NCBI GenBank assembly: GCA_902796975.1
Contig: CADBRF010000041.1
Span: forward strand, 1-10,222
DNA length: 10,222 nucleotides
Direction: 5' to 3'
From: an uncultured Coriobacteriaceae bacterium
Lineage (GTDB): Bacteria > Actinomycetota > Coriobacteriia > Coriobacteriales > QAMH01
Shown: positions 1-6,188 of the stretch, one piece after another
Numbering within the stretch: the first letter of the stretch is position 1
How the letters are laid out: each line of letters starts with the position of its first letter
Translations under genes and position numbers: made by a program
Notes under the pieces: model-generated
The model's database searches: none
The model's input: only the letters and a program-made list of their open reading frames with translations
What the model was told of the DNA's origin: nothing

Positions 1-158
1 ATAGACTTCATGAGTCGATAGCCATCAAGAAGGCTGAGGAAGCTGCGAAGCTGCAGGTAAAGACAGGGGCTAAGAAACCTGCTGCCCAACCTTCAAAGGC
101 CAAGAGCACTTCTTCGGGCATCGGTGGCTTCTTCTCTCGTCTGTTTGGCAAGAAGTAG
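1..158 (+). CDS. C-terminal end of an unrecognised protein (partial, 5' truncated by window)
   Basis: The reading frame is open from the window edge (first full codon at base 3) to a TAG at 156-158, giving about 51 residues. The tail is rich in Lys and Ala (KKAEEAAK, then AKKPAAQ) and ends in a Gly/Phe-rich basic motif, GGFFSRLFGKK. Such a tail looks like a disordered cytoplasmic extension, possibly with a membrane-hugging amphipathic end. I do not recognise the family, and the bulk of the gene lies outside the window. A strong terminator begins 30 bases after the stop, which supports a genuine gene end. The frame is well supported; the function is unknown. Confidence 0.6.
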   Translation, partial: RLHESIAIKKAEEAAKLQVKTGAKKPAAQPSKAKSTSSGIGGFFSRLFGKK

Positions 159-187
159 TCTCAGCGTTTCAATACTCAGGCAAGAAG

Positions 188-239
188 CTGCCACCCGCAA
201 AGCGCCATGTAGGCACGCTGCGGGTGGCAGTTTTCTTTT
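188..239 (+). terminator. Rho-independent terminator between convergent genes
   Basis: A perfect 12-bp stem, CTGCCACCCGCA (188-199) with TGCGGGTGGCAG (219-230), is followed by TTTTCTTTT. The 19-base apex can extend the stem with GCG (202-204) pairing to CGC (216-218). It serves the plus-strand gene ending at 158. On the minus strand the bases after the stem read CTTCTTGCC, a weaker U-rich tail, so it may also stop transcription of the PPK2 gene that ends at 252. Confidence 0.9.
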
Positions 240-251
240 CGGGTCAACCTG

Positions 252-1844
252 CTATTTCAGGCGCTCTTCTATGGTCTCGTTGATGATCTTCAGCGCTTTG
301 ACGCGGGCAAAGTGCTTGTCGTCTGATTCGATGATATGCCAGGGCGCGTAGGGAGTTGAGGTCAGGCGGATCATGTCGTTTACCGCGACGCGGTATTGAG
401 GGTTCTTGTCACGGTTGCGCCAGTCCTCATCTGTTATCTTCCAGCGTTTGGCAGGGTTGTTCTGACGGTCTTTGAAGCGGTTGAGCTGCTCTTCGTCGCT
501 CACGTCTATCCAGAATTTGATGAGGATGGCGCCCCATTGCTCCATCTCCCATTCAAATTCGTTGATCTCGTCATAGGCGCGCTGCCATTCTTCTGTGCTC
601 GCAAAACCCTCAACGCGTTCCACGAGCACGCGACCGTACCAGGTGCGGTCGTAGATGCCGAAATGCCCTGTTTTGGGGAGCCTTGTCCAGTAGCGCCAGA
701 GGAAGGGATGTTCCTTCTCCTCGGGCGTGGGCGCCGAAGAAGGGTAGATGCGGTAGTCACGGGCATCTAAGGCGCGGGCAACGCGCTTGATATTGCCGCC
801 CTTCCCGGCGGCATCCCAGCCCTCGTAGGCGATCATTACGGGAATACGTTTGCGGTAGAGCTGGAGAGCGTTCGAAGTCAGCCGGTCCTGCTGTTCGTCG
901 AGCTCGCGCTGGTAATCCTCGTTAGTGATCGTGTTGTCGTAGGTCACATCATCGAGCGAGGGGACTCGCAAAAGCGGGAAGCGCGAAATCACGGTGTCGG
1001 CGTGGGCGGCACGTGAAAGCGCTGCTGTCTCGGCAGGGCTGATGAGCTTCTCCGTCTCCTTGCGCGCGAGTGCCTTCTTGAGCGCAGCGATAATCGTGCG
1101 CAGAATGACGAGATTGGCAGTGCGCCAGTCGGTTGCAGGCACGACGGTCCAGGGCGCATAGACGTAGTCGGTTTTTTCGAGGAACATGTCCACGAGTTCC
1201 GCAAGGTCGTCATAACGCTTGTTGCGCCGATAGTCCTCTTTGCCAACCCGCCAGGAGGTGTCATCGCTTGCGGCAAGCTTGTCCAGGCGTTTCTTCTGCT
1301 CCTTCTTGCTGATATGCAGGAAGAATTTGATAATGACATAGCCATCTGAGGCAAACTGGTGCTCGAAAGAGGTAATCGAACGAAGGATTTCCTCGGATTC
1401 TCTGTTGGATGGGTCTCCATAAGGGTCTTCGGCGTCTTCCAAGATGCGCCCAAGCTCCTCGGAGCGCTTTTCGCGGCGCAAATCAGGGTCGTTTTCGAGC
1501 AGCATGTGCACTGCCCGCGAGTACCACGACTGATCGAAGATGGTCATCGTCCCATGTCTGCCCACCTTGCTCCAGAAACGCTCCATGAAGGGTTTGCGGG
1601 CCTCGTCGCCCACGGGCTTGTGAATGGACCAGGTGGTAAGCGACCGGGCATCGAGCTCGGAGACGAGATTGCTGATACGGCTGCCCTTGCCAGCAGCATC
1701 CCAGCCATCGAATGAAATGATGCTGCCGATGTTCTCCCGGAGGCACTGCTGCTGAAGTACCGAAAGCTCGGCGACAAGACGTTCGCGCTCTTCTTTGTAG
1801 ACGTCTTTGGGAGTCGTGAGAGTCAGATCGACTGTTTCGAGCAT
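252..1844 (-). CDS. pap: Polyphosphate:AMP phosphotransferase, tandem-domain PPK2 family
   Basis: This cytoplasmic enzyme is predicted to transfer phosphate from inorganic polyphosphate to AMP (making ADP), as two-domain class II PPK2 enzymes do. The 530 residues hold two PPK2 domains in tandem. Domain 1 (about 10-255) has the Walker A loop FDGWDAAGKGS at 45-55 and a Walker B/lid segment IFDQSWYSR around 102-110. Domain 2 (about 300-525) has EGWDAAGKGG at 341-350 and IYDRTWYGR around 397-405. The length matches two-domain members. In domain 1 the usual DRSWY motif reads DQSWY, so the Arg is replaced; domain 2 keeps it and is the likelier main catalytic half. The ATG at 1844 is preceded by AGAGGA six bases upstream, and a good promoter lies at 1919-1947. 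It appears to be a single-gene transcript. The PPK2 assignment is firm; AMP as acceptor is inferred from the two-domain architecture. Confidence 0.93.
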   Translation of the reverse strand: MLETVDLTLTTPKDVYKEERERLVAELSVLQQQCLRENIGSIISFDGWDAAGKGSRISNLVSELDARSLTTWSIHKPVGDEARKPFMERFWSKVGRHGTMTIFDQSWYSRAVHMLLENDPDLRREKRSEELGRILEDAEDPYGDPSNRESEEILRSITSFEHQFASDGYVIIKFFLHISKKEQKKRLDKLAASDDTSWRVGKEDYRRNKRYDDLAELVDMFLEKTDYVYAPWTVVPATDWRTANLVILRTIIAALKKALARKETEKLISPAETAALSRAAHADTVISRFPLLRVPSLDDVTYDNTITNEDYQRELDEQQDRLTSNALQLYRKRIPVMIAYEGWDAAGKGGNIKRVARALDARDYRIYPSSAPTPEEKEHPFLWRYWTRLPKTGHFGIYDRTWYGRVLVERVEGFASTEEWQRAYDEINEFEWEMEQWGAILIKFWIDVSDEEQLNRFKDRQNNPAKRWKITDEDWRNRDKNPQYRVAVNDMIRLTSTPYAPWHIIESDDKHFARVKALKIINETIEERLK

Positions 1845-1918
1845 ATTTGATCCTCTCTGCGGGAAGGCCTTGCCAATGGTGACGGGGCATTTCTGCTGTC
1901 CTGGTGCGTTTATTGGCT

Positions 1919-1947
1919 ATTGTAGTTCTGCGTCTTCTTTTGCTCAA
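1919..1947 (-). promoter_or_regulatory. Sigma-70-type promoter for the PPK2 gene
   Basis: Reading the minus strand, TTGAGC (1947-1942) is followed by a 17-base spacer and TACAAT (1924-1919), close to TTGACA-17-TATAAT. Transcription would start near 1912 and give a leader of about 68 bases before the ATG at 1844. This is the best-looking promoter in the window. Confidence 0.65.
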
Positions 1948-2041
1948 AGCACATCTTGCCGTGGTTGTCTGGATTTTACCTGGCGGCAACAGGCTGTCTT
2001 CTACCGCAGCGGTGGCAAATGCGGCACATGAGTTTGGAAAG

Positions 2042-2088
2042 TCTAATATTTTCGAATTAGATGTCCCTTATTGGTGTACCATCTAAAT
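2042..2088. repeat. Nested inverted repeats, candidate operator
   Basis: TCTAAT (2042-2047) and ATTAGA (2056-2061) form a perfect 6-base inverted repeat with an 8-base spacer. The second arm is shared with a wider repeat, TTAGATG (2057-2063) and CATCTAA (2080-2086), a perfect 7-base inverted repeat with a 16-base spacer. Three related half-sites in 47 bases of AT-rich DNA upstream of a metal-transport cassette suggest binding of a dimeric regulator. An RNA hairpin is the alternative. No regulator gene is visible in the window, and the site matches no operator I can name. Confidence 0.35.
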
Positions 2089-2196
2089 GATTAAAAGTAA
2101 GCAACGGCAAACTCTTGCAGGTGAAGTAGGAATAATAGGCGATTCTAAGTTGCTGTTGACCAACTCGGGGTCGTCTTTTTAGGCTACAAGACATCA

Positions 2197-2236
2197 GAAA
2201 AGCGCGCGTCGCTGAGCAGGTGGGAACGCGCTTTCC
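2197..2236 (+). other. Leader hairpin upstream of the PacL-like gene
   Basis: GAAAAGCGCG (2197-2206) can pair with CGCGCTTTCC (2227-2236) through nine of ten positions, closing a 20-base loop. No T-run follows, so it is not a terminator. It would lie in the 5' leader of the gene at 2308 if transcription starts upstream of about 2195. It could stabilise the message or take part in regulation; I do not recognise a riboswitch class. Confidence 0.3.
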
Positions 2237-2307
2237 AGAAAGAGTCTGCAGAAGTTCGCAAGAAAAATGAGCCCAGCCCCGTGTGGCGGGCGCGAAGGAG
2301 GAGCGAT

Positions 2308-2655
2308 ATGAGTTGGTATACAAGCCCAAAGTTCTGGACGTTTGTCGGCGGGATGGTCTCCGCAGGCGTTCTTGGGGTTGCAGCAAAAGAGCCGAAGGTG
2401 CGTCAGGCTGCAGTCACCGTGGTCGCAAAGGGTATGGAATGCCAGCAGGCATGCTCCGAAAGCTTCCAGAACTTCAAAGACGATGCTTCTGATATGGCAG
2501 AAGAGGCCCGTCGTCAAGCCAAGCTCGATGCTGCAAGCCAGGACCGCAAGGCAAAGATTGAAGCTCGTGTCCGCGAGATCGTCGAGAAGGAATTTGCCGA
2601 GGAAGAAGCCAAGGCAGCCGCAGAAGCCGCGAAGGCTGAGGAAGCTGCCGAATAG
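2308..2655 (+). CDS. Single-span membrane protein with charged coiled-coil tail, PacL-like (DUF1490/DUF6110-type), P-type ATPase partner
   Basis: I chose the ATG at 2308 because AAGGAGGAG (2295-2303) lies just upstream; an in-frame GTG at 2281 has no ribosome site. The 115-aa product has one hydrophobic segment (about 9-26, FWTFVGGMVSAGVLGVAA). A short basic/amphipathic stretch follows (KEPKVRQAAVTVVAKGM), then a long Glu/Lys/Ala-rich helix (about 50-115) that should form a coiled coil. The KEP...R.AAV.V...G pattern after the membrane span resembles, from memory, M. tuberculosis PacL1 (Rv3269), which is encoded directly upstream of ctpC and helps that P-type ATPase work. The position before a CtpC-like ATPase fits. 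Unlike PacL1, there is no His/Asp motif at the C-terminus; the only soft metal ligands are Cys45 and Cys49 (CxxxC). The gene is well supported; a chaperone or scaffold role is inference. Confidence 0.75.
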   Translation: MSWYTSPKFWTFVGGMVSAGVLGVAAKEPKVRQAAVTVVAKGMECQQACSESFQNFKDDASDMAEEARRQAKLDAASQDRKAKIEARVREIVEKEFAEEEAKAAAEAAKAEEAAE

Positions 2656-2688
2656 CCTCTTCTTTCATTGGAGAGATACACAACGCTA

Positions 2689-2734
2689 GGTCCGGAGCCT
2701 ACATGGGTGCTCTGCCATGAGCTTCGGGCCTTTT
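2689..2734 (+). terminator. Intercistronic terminator/attenuator between the PacL-like gene and the ATPase
   Basis: GGTCCGGAGC (2689-2698) pairs with GCTTCGGGCC (2721-2730) over ten positions, including two G-U pairs. ATGG (2703-2706) pairs with CCAT (2715-2718) at the apex, and TTTT (2731-2734) follows. The short U-tract suggests partial termination. It would lower ATPase expression relative to the PacL-like protein. Confidence 0.55.
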
Positions 2735-2735
2735 G

Positions 2736-2763
2736 CCATCATGCAGCAGGTGTGCTGTGATGG
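2736..2763 (+). other. Second intercistronic hairpin, just upstream of the ATPase
   Basis: CCATCA (2736-2741) pairs with TGATGG (2758-2763) and CAGCA (2744-2748) with TGCTG (2753-2757). A two-base bulge separates the stems and GGTG forms the loop. It begins two bases after the terminator and ends 24 bases before the ATPase ATG, just before the ribosome site. It may protect the downstream message or modulate initiation. The same bases contain a promoter-like TTGCCA-17-TGTGAT (2733-2761), which I regard as weak. Confidence 0.4.
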
Positions 2764-2787
2764 TGGGATTGACTGAGGGGCTGGGTT

Positions 2788-4941
2788 ATGGCAACTGCGG
2801 AAATCGCACCGATGCGCTACAGAATAATCAAGGATATGCCGGGCTATCTGCGCCTGCGCTATGGCGCCAACGCATTTACAAAGGAAGAGGGCTATGGCAT
2901 CGCCGACCGCCTTCAACGGGTGCTTGGAGTCGCGACGGTAAAGACGACACCTTCAAACGGCGGTGTGCTCGTGTGCTATGACGCGAACTATCAGCACTGC
3001 AAGGCTCGAGTGCTCGAGGCCCTTTCGGAATTTGACCGCATGGATCTTCCGACTGTGGCAGCATCCGACGAACAGCTCAAGTATGAGATAGACAATCAGT
3101 TTGCCGTGGATCTTGCCAAGAAAACCGCAGGGTACCTCTTCAGGCGCTTCGTACTACCTAGTTTCATCTCGCGCGTGTGGACTGTCTTTCGTTCTATCAA
3201 GTTCATTGTTCGCGGTATCCAGCATCTCATTAAACCCGAACTCTCTGTTGAAGTCCTCGATATGACAGCTATCACAGCATCCTTGCTTCGGGGATCCTTC
3301 AAATCCGCTGGCGAAATCATGTTCCTGCTCGACATCTCCGACTTGCTTGAGGAGTACACACATGCCCGGAGCCGTGTCCAGCTCGAACAGAGTCTGGCTA
3401 TGGATATAGACCAGGTCTGGCTGGTGACCGAAGACGGCGACGTGACGGTGCCACTCGAGACCGTCAGGCCCGGCGATGTCATTCGCGTGCGGACGGGCTC
3501 GCTTATCCCCGTCGATGGAGAGGTCGTCGAAGGTGAGGCGGCGGTTAACGAGGCATCGATGACGGGCGAGAGCGCGCTCGTTGTCAAGAAGCCAGAATCC
3601 ACTGTCTATGCGGGTACGGCCATTGACGAAGGATCTATTGCAATCAAGGTGCGCAATGCTGGTTCAAACACGCGCATCAGTCAAATCGTAGATCTCGTTG
3701 ACCAGTCAGAGCAGCTCAAGGCCGGTATCCAAGGGAAGGCGGAACGTCTGGCTGATGCCATCGTCCCCTTCAGCTTCCTCGGTTTTCTGGCGGTGCTCGC
3801 TATCACTCGCTCCATCACGAAGGCGCTTTCTGTCATCCTCGTCGATTACTCGTGTGCTATTAAGCTCTCCACGCCGGTCGCGGTCATGTCGGCGCTTCGC
3901 GAAGCAGCGGCGCGTGGCATGGTCGTCAAGGGCGGGCGCTACTTCGAAGTCATGGCAGAAGCCGACACCATTGTGTTCGACAAGACTGGCACGCTTACCT
4001 CCGCAAGCCCACGACTCGAACGCGTCATAGCCTTTGGAGAGAAATCCGAAGAGGAGTACCTGCGCATTGCCGCCTGCCTGGAGGAACACTTCCCACACAG
4101 CGTTGCGAACGCTGTTGTAGCAGGTGCCAAGGAAATGGGCATTTCGCATGACGATGAGCTTCATGCGGAGGTCAAGTACGTTGTAGCTCATGGCATTGCC
4201 TCAGAACTGGACGGCAAGACCATTTACCTCGGTAGCGAGCACTTTGTGTTCGAAGACGAGGGCGTCGAAGATGTCGAGGGCAGGGAAGACCGCATTGCTT
4301 CGGAAGCCCCCGGTTGCTCTGTCATCTATCTGGCCATCGACCACAAGCTCGAGGCAGCGCTCTGCATTGCCGATACGGTGCGCGAGGAGGCAGCCGACGT
4401 CATAGCAAGGTTGCGGGAAGCGGGCTTCGTACACATCGTCATGCTCACCGGTGATGCGGAGAACTCCGCCCGTGTCGTCGCGCAGGAGCTGGGGATCACG
4501 GAATACCGGTCGCAGGTGCTGCCCGAGGACAAGGCGTCTATCGTGCAAGAATACCGCGATGCGGGGCACACCGTGGTCATGGTTGGTGATGGCATCAACG
4601 ATTCACCTGCGCTTGCGGTTGCGGACGCTTCGGTTGCCATGGTGGACGCAAGCGATATCGCCCGCGAGGTGGCAGATATCTCGTTGCTCAACGCTTCACT
4701 TGAGGAAATTCTCACGGTGAGGAAGATTTCCACTGCGCTCATGTGCCGCATCAGCGCGGATTACCGCTTCATCGTCGCCTTTAATACGTCTCTTATCGTG
4801 CTCGGCGTTGCCGGTGTGCTTCCCAACACCACGAGCGCCTTGCTCCACAATCTGTCGACGATGGCAATCACGGCGGGGAACATGCGCAAACTGCTCCCAC
4901 AGCAAGAAGGAAGGAATTGTCGCGATGTTGAAGAAACATAA
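2788..4941 (+). CDS. Heavy-metal P-type ATPase, P1B-related, CtpC-like, with non-canonical YSC and HS motifs
   Basis: This is a predicted ATP-driven membrane cation transporter of 717 residues. Residues 9-85 form a degenerate HMA-like ferredoxin fold without CxxC. Weakly hydrophobic, Arg/Lys-containing segments follow (about 115-148), then a membrane pair (about 152-183). The actuator domain carries TGES (T259-G260-E261-S262). The next membrane pair (about 323-366) contains YSC (354-356) where CPC or SPC normally sits. The catalytic DKTGT is at 398-402 (phosphorylated Asp398), followed by H437-S438 instead of the P1B hallmark HP, TGD at 554-556, and GDGIND at 600-605. Two C-terminal spans (about 659-697) contain LLHNLST. 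The overall layout, including the LSTP after the motif and the terminal HN, recalls M. tuberculosis CtpC, implicated in Mn/Zn export. The start at 2788 has GAGGGG seven bases upstream and an in-frame stop at 2770. The metal cannot be predicted from these motifs; Mn or another hard cation is my guess. Confidence 0.92.
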   Translation: MATAEIAPMRYRIIKDMPGYLRLRYGANAFTKEEGYGIADRLQRVLGVATVKTTPSNGGVLVCYDANYQHCKARVLEALSEFDRMDLPTVAASDEQLKYEIDNQFAVDLAKKTAGYLFRRFVLPSFISRVWTVFRSIKFIVRGIQHLIKPELSVEVLDMTAITASLLRGSFKSAGEIMFLLDISDLLEEYTHARSRVQLEQSLAMDIDQVWLVTEDGDVTVPLETVRPGDVIRVRTGSLIPVDGEVVEGEAAVNEASMTGESALVVKKPESTVYAGTAIDEGSIAIKVRNAGSNTRISQIVDLVDQSEQLKAGIQGKAERLADAIVPFSFLGFLAVLAITRSITKALSVILVDYSCAIKLSTPVAVMSALREAAARGMVVKGGRYFEVMAEADTIVFDKTGTLTSASPRLERVIAFGEKSEEEYLRIAACLEEHFPHSVANAVVAGAKEMGISHDDELHAEVKYVVAHGIASELDGKTIYLGSEHFVFEDEGVEDVEGREDRIASEAPGCSVIYLAIDHKLEAALCIADTVREEAADVIARLREAGFVHIVMLTGDAENSARVVAQELGITEYRSQVLPEDKASIVQEYRDAGHTVVMVGDGINDSPALAVADASVAMVDASDIAREVADISLLNASLEEILTVRKISTALMCRISADYRFIVAFNTSLIVLGVAGVLPNTTSALLHNLSTMAITAGNMRKLLPQQEGRNCRDVEET

Positions 4942-5017
4942 GTTCTGGGCATACGCAATGATGGCCTGCGCAGTTATGGCAATGGTTACTGGTCACGACA
5001 TGGTCAAAGGCAAGTAG
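4925..5017 (+). CDS. 30-aa hydrophobic small protein overlapping the ATPase 3' end
   Basis: The ATG at 4925 lies inside the last codons of the ATPase gene (17-base overlap). AAGGA (4911-4915) sits nine bases before it, so translation is likely coupled. The product begins MLKKHKFW, continues with a hydrophobic stretch AYAMMACAVMAMVTG (about 9-23), and ends in a basic tail HDMVKGK. It is a plausible single-span membrane peptide. It has five Met, one Cys and two His in 30 residues. The N-terminal KFW followed by a membrane span echoes the PacL-like protein (SPKFWTFV). By analogy with small P-type ATPase partners such as KdpF or sarcolipin it could be a regulatory or structural subunit; that role is inference. 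The ribosome site and overlap support a real gene, but its shortness limits certainty. Confidence 0.65.
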   Translation: MLKKHKFWAYAMMACAVMAMVTGHDMVKGK

Positions 5018-5054
5018 TCATCAGGGCTTGGAAGAATCCTGCTCAATAGGAACA

Positions 5055-5100
5055 GTAAAAAAGAACGAGGCTGTGGCGAAAAGTCGCTGCAGCCTCGTTT
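5055..5100 (-). terminator. Terminator of mnmA, probably bidirectional
   Basis: AACGAGGCTG (5064-5073) and CAGCCTCGTT (5090-5099) form a perfect 10-bp stem, with an inner GCGA/TCGC pair around an AAAG loop. On the minus strand the stem is followed by CTTTTTTACTG, a strong U-tract that ends the desulfurase-mnmA transcript. On the plus strand only TTTGCGTT follows, so it stops the metal-transport cassette less efficiently. Confidence 0.85.
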
Positions 5101-5126
5101 GCGTTACATGAGAAGTGACAGCTGAT

Positions 5127-6188
5127 TTAACGGCAGCTCTCGACAATACCGCCGCCTAAACATTCGTCACCCTGGTAGATGGTAACGGACTGGCCTCGTG
5201 CCACCGTTTCATGAGGCACGGAGAAAGTGACGCCTGCCATAGTGTCGCCCGCGGAGATATGCGCCTCTTCAAGCTTTCGCGTATGACGTGTCCGCACCAG
5301 GTAATCAGCCGAAGAAGGAGCGTTGCCTGCGACCCAGCGGGCATCGGCGAGATGCAGCTCATTGGTCCAGAGAAGGGGGCAGTTTCGGTCTGCGCTCACA
5401 TAGACGACATTGTTCTCGGCATCGGTCTTGACCACGTAGCGGGCTGGTCCTCCGCCAAGGTCTAAGCCCTTGCGCTGGCCCAGGGTGTAGAGAAATGCCC
5501 CGTCGTGATGACCGAGCACCTTGCCCGTCTCCCACTCCACGATATCACCGGCTTCTGGTTTGAGCTCTGCCAGGAGGAACTGGCGGATGCTGATATCGCC
5601 GATGAAGCAGATGCCCGTGGAATCCTTCTTCGAGGCGGTTTCAAACCCCCGGTCTGCCGCCATCTCCCGCACGATAGCCTTGTTCTCAATCTCGCCAATG
5701 GGGAAAAGCGTCCGGGCGAGAATGGAGCCGGGAACCCGCCAGAGGAAATAGGTCTGGTCCTTGTGCTCGTCCTTTGCCCTGAAGAGACGTGGCGTCCCGG
5801 GAACCGCGCGCGCGTAATGCCCCGTTGCAATGAAATCAGCGCCATAGTCGAAGGCGGCATCGGCAAAGGTCCCGAATTTGATTTTCTCATTGCACATGAC
5901 ATCAGGGTTAGGGGTTATGCCATGCTTGTAGCAATCGAGGAGGTAATCAACGACCTCGCGCTTGTATTGTTCCTCGTAATCCCAGACTTCCAGATCAATT
6001 CCCAAAGCGACGGCCACGCGCTCGGCATCGGCTAGGTCCTGCGCCCAAGGACATTCGAATCCCGGCAGGTCGGCTGTCCAGTTGCGCATGTAGACGCCGA
6101 GCACGTCGTAGCCCTGTTCCACGAGCAGCGCCGCGGCGAGAGAGGAGTCAACACCGCCACTCATACCTACGATTACACGTTCGCTCAT
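5127..6188 (-). CDS. mnmA: tRNA-specific 2-thiouridylase MnmA
   Basis: MnmA uses ATP to adenylate the C2 oxygen of U34 in tRNAs for Lys, Glu and Gln, and replaces it with sulfur delivered as a persulfide. The 353-aa protein has the PP-loop SGGVDSS at 10-16 and the family signature YMRNW at 33-37. Both catalytic cysteines are present: Cys99 in NPDVMCNEKIKF and Cys194 in DSTGICFIGD. ATGHY (121-125), the LGQRKGL motif and a C-terminal beta-barrel ending LGGGIVE are also present. The length is typical. Its ATG overlaps the desulfurase stop (ATGA), and AGGAGG (6195-6200 on the opposite strand) lies six bases upstream, so the two genes are co-transcribed and translationally coupled. A strong terminator follows at 5055-5100. 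Confidence 0.97.
   Translation of the reverse strand: MSERVIVGMSGGVDSSLAAALLVEQGYDVLGVYMRNWTADLPGFECPWAQDLADAERVAVALGIDLEVWDYEEQYKREVVDYLLDCYKHGITPNPDVMCNEKIKFGTFADAAFDYGADFIATGHYARAVPGTPRLFRAKDEHKDQTYFLWRVPGSILARTLFPIGEIENKAIVREMAADRGFETASKKDSTGICFIGDISIRQFLLAELKPEAGDIVEWETGKVLGHHDGAFLYTLGQRKGLDLGGGPARYVVKTDAENNVVYVSADRNCPLLWTNELHLADARWVAGNAPSSADYLVRTRHTRKLEEAHISAGDTMAGVTFSVPHETVARGQSVTIYQGDECLGGGIVESCR

Larger units (their letters stand above)
1845..2307. other. 463-base divergent intergenic region between PPK2 and the metal-transport cassette
   Basis: No convincing gene is present. The left third holds the PPK2 promoter. The middle, 2040-2100, is clearly more AT-rich than its surroundings and carries nested inverted repeats (2042-2088). 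The right part holds a leader-type hairpin (2197-2236) and the Shine-Dalgarno of the next gene. I could not find a convincing plus-strand promoter. The best candidate is TTGACC at 2156-2161 with a poor -10 (TAGGCT, 2180-2185) after 18 bases. A second weak candidate, TTGGAA at 2034-2039 with TTAGAT at 2057-2062, would overlap the inverted repeats. Confidence 0.5.

Noticed and set aside
506..766. Arg/Ser-rich alternative frames within the PPK2 gene
   Set aside because: Composition is typical of out-of-frame translation, and the region is fully explained by the second PPK2 domain.
1904..2086. 60-codon GTG-start hydrophobic frame in the PPK2-cassette intergenic region
   Set aside because: The start of the product looks like a membrane span or signal (VRLLAIVVLRLLLL), but there is no Shine-Dalgarno and the frame overlaps the PPK2 promoter and the operator-like repeats.
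2281..2307. GTG start at 2281 for the PacL-like gene
   Set aside because: The extension is Arg-rich and covers the strong Shine-Dalgarno that serves the ATG at 2308.
2733..2761. Promoter-like TTGCCA-17-TGTGAT before the ATPase
   Set aside because: The -10 lacks the key A at position 2, and the same bases form a strong hairpin, so structure explains them better. An internal promoter cannot be excluded.
2656..2787. Riboswitch between the PacL-like gene and the ATPase
   Set aside because: I compared it from memory with fluoride, manganese (yybP-ykoY) and NiCo riboswitches and saw no conserved core; only simple hairpins are supported.
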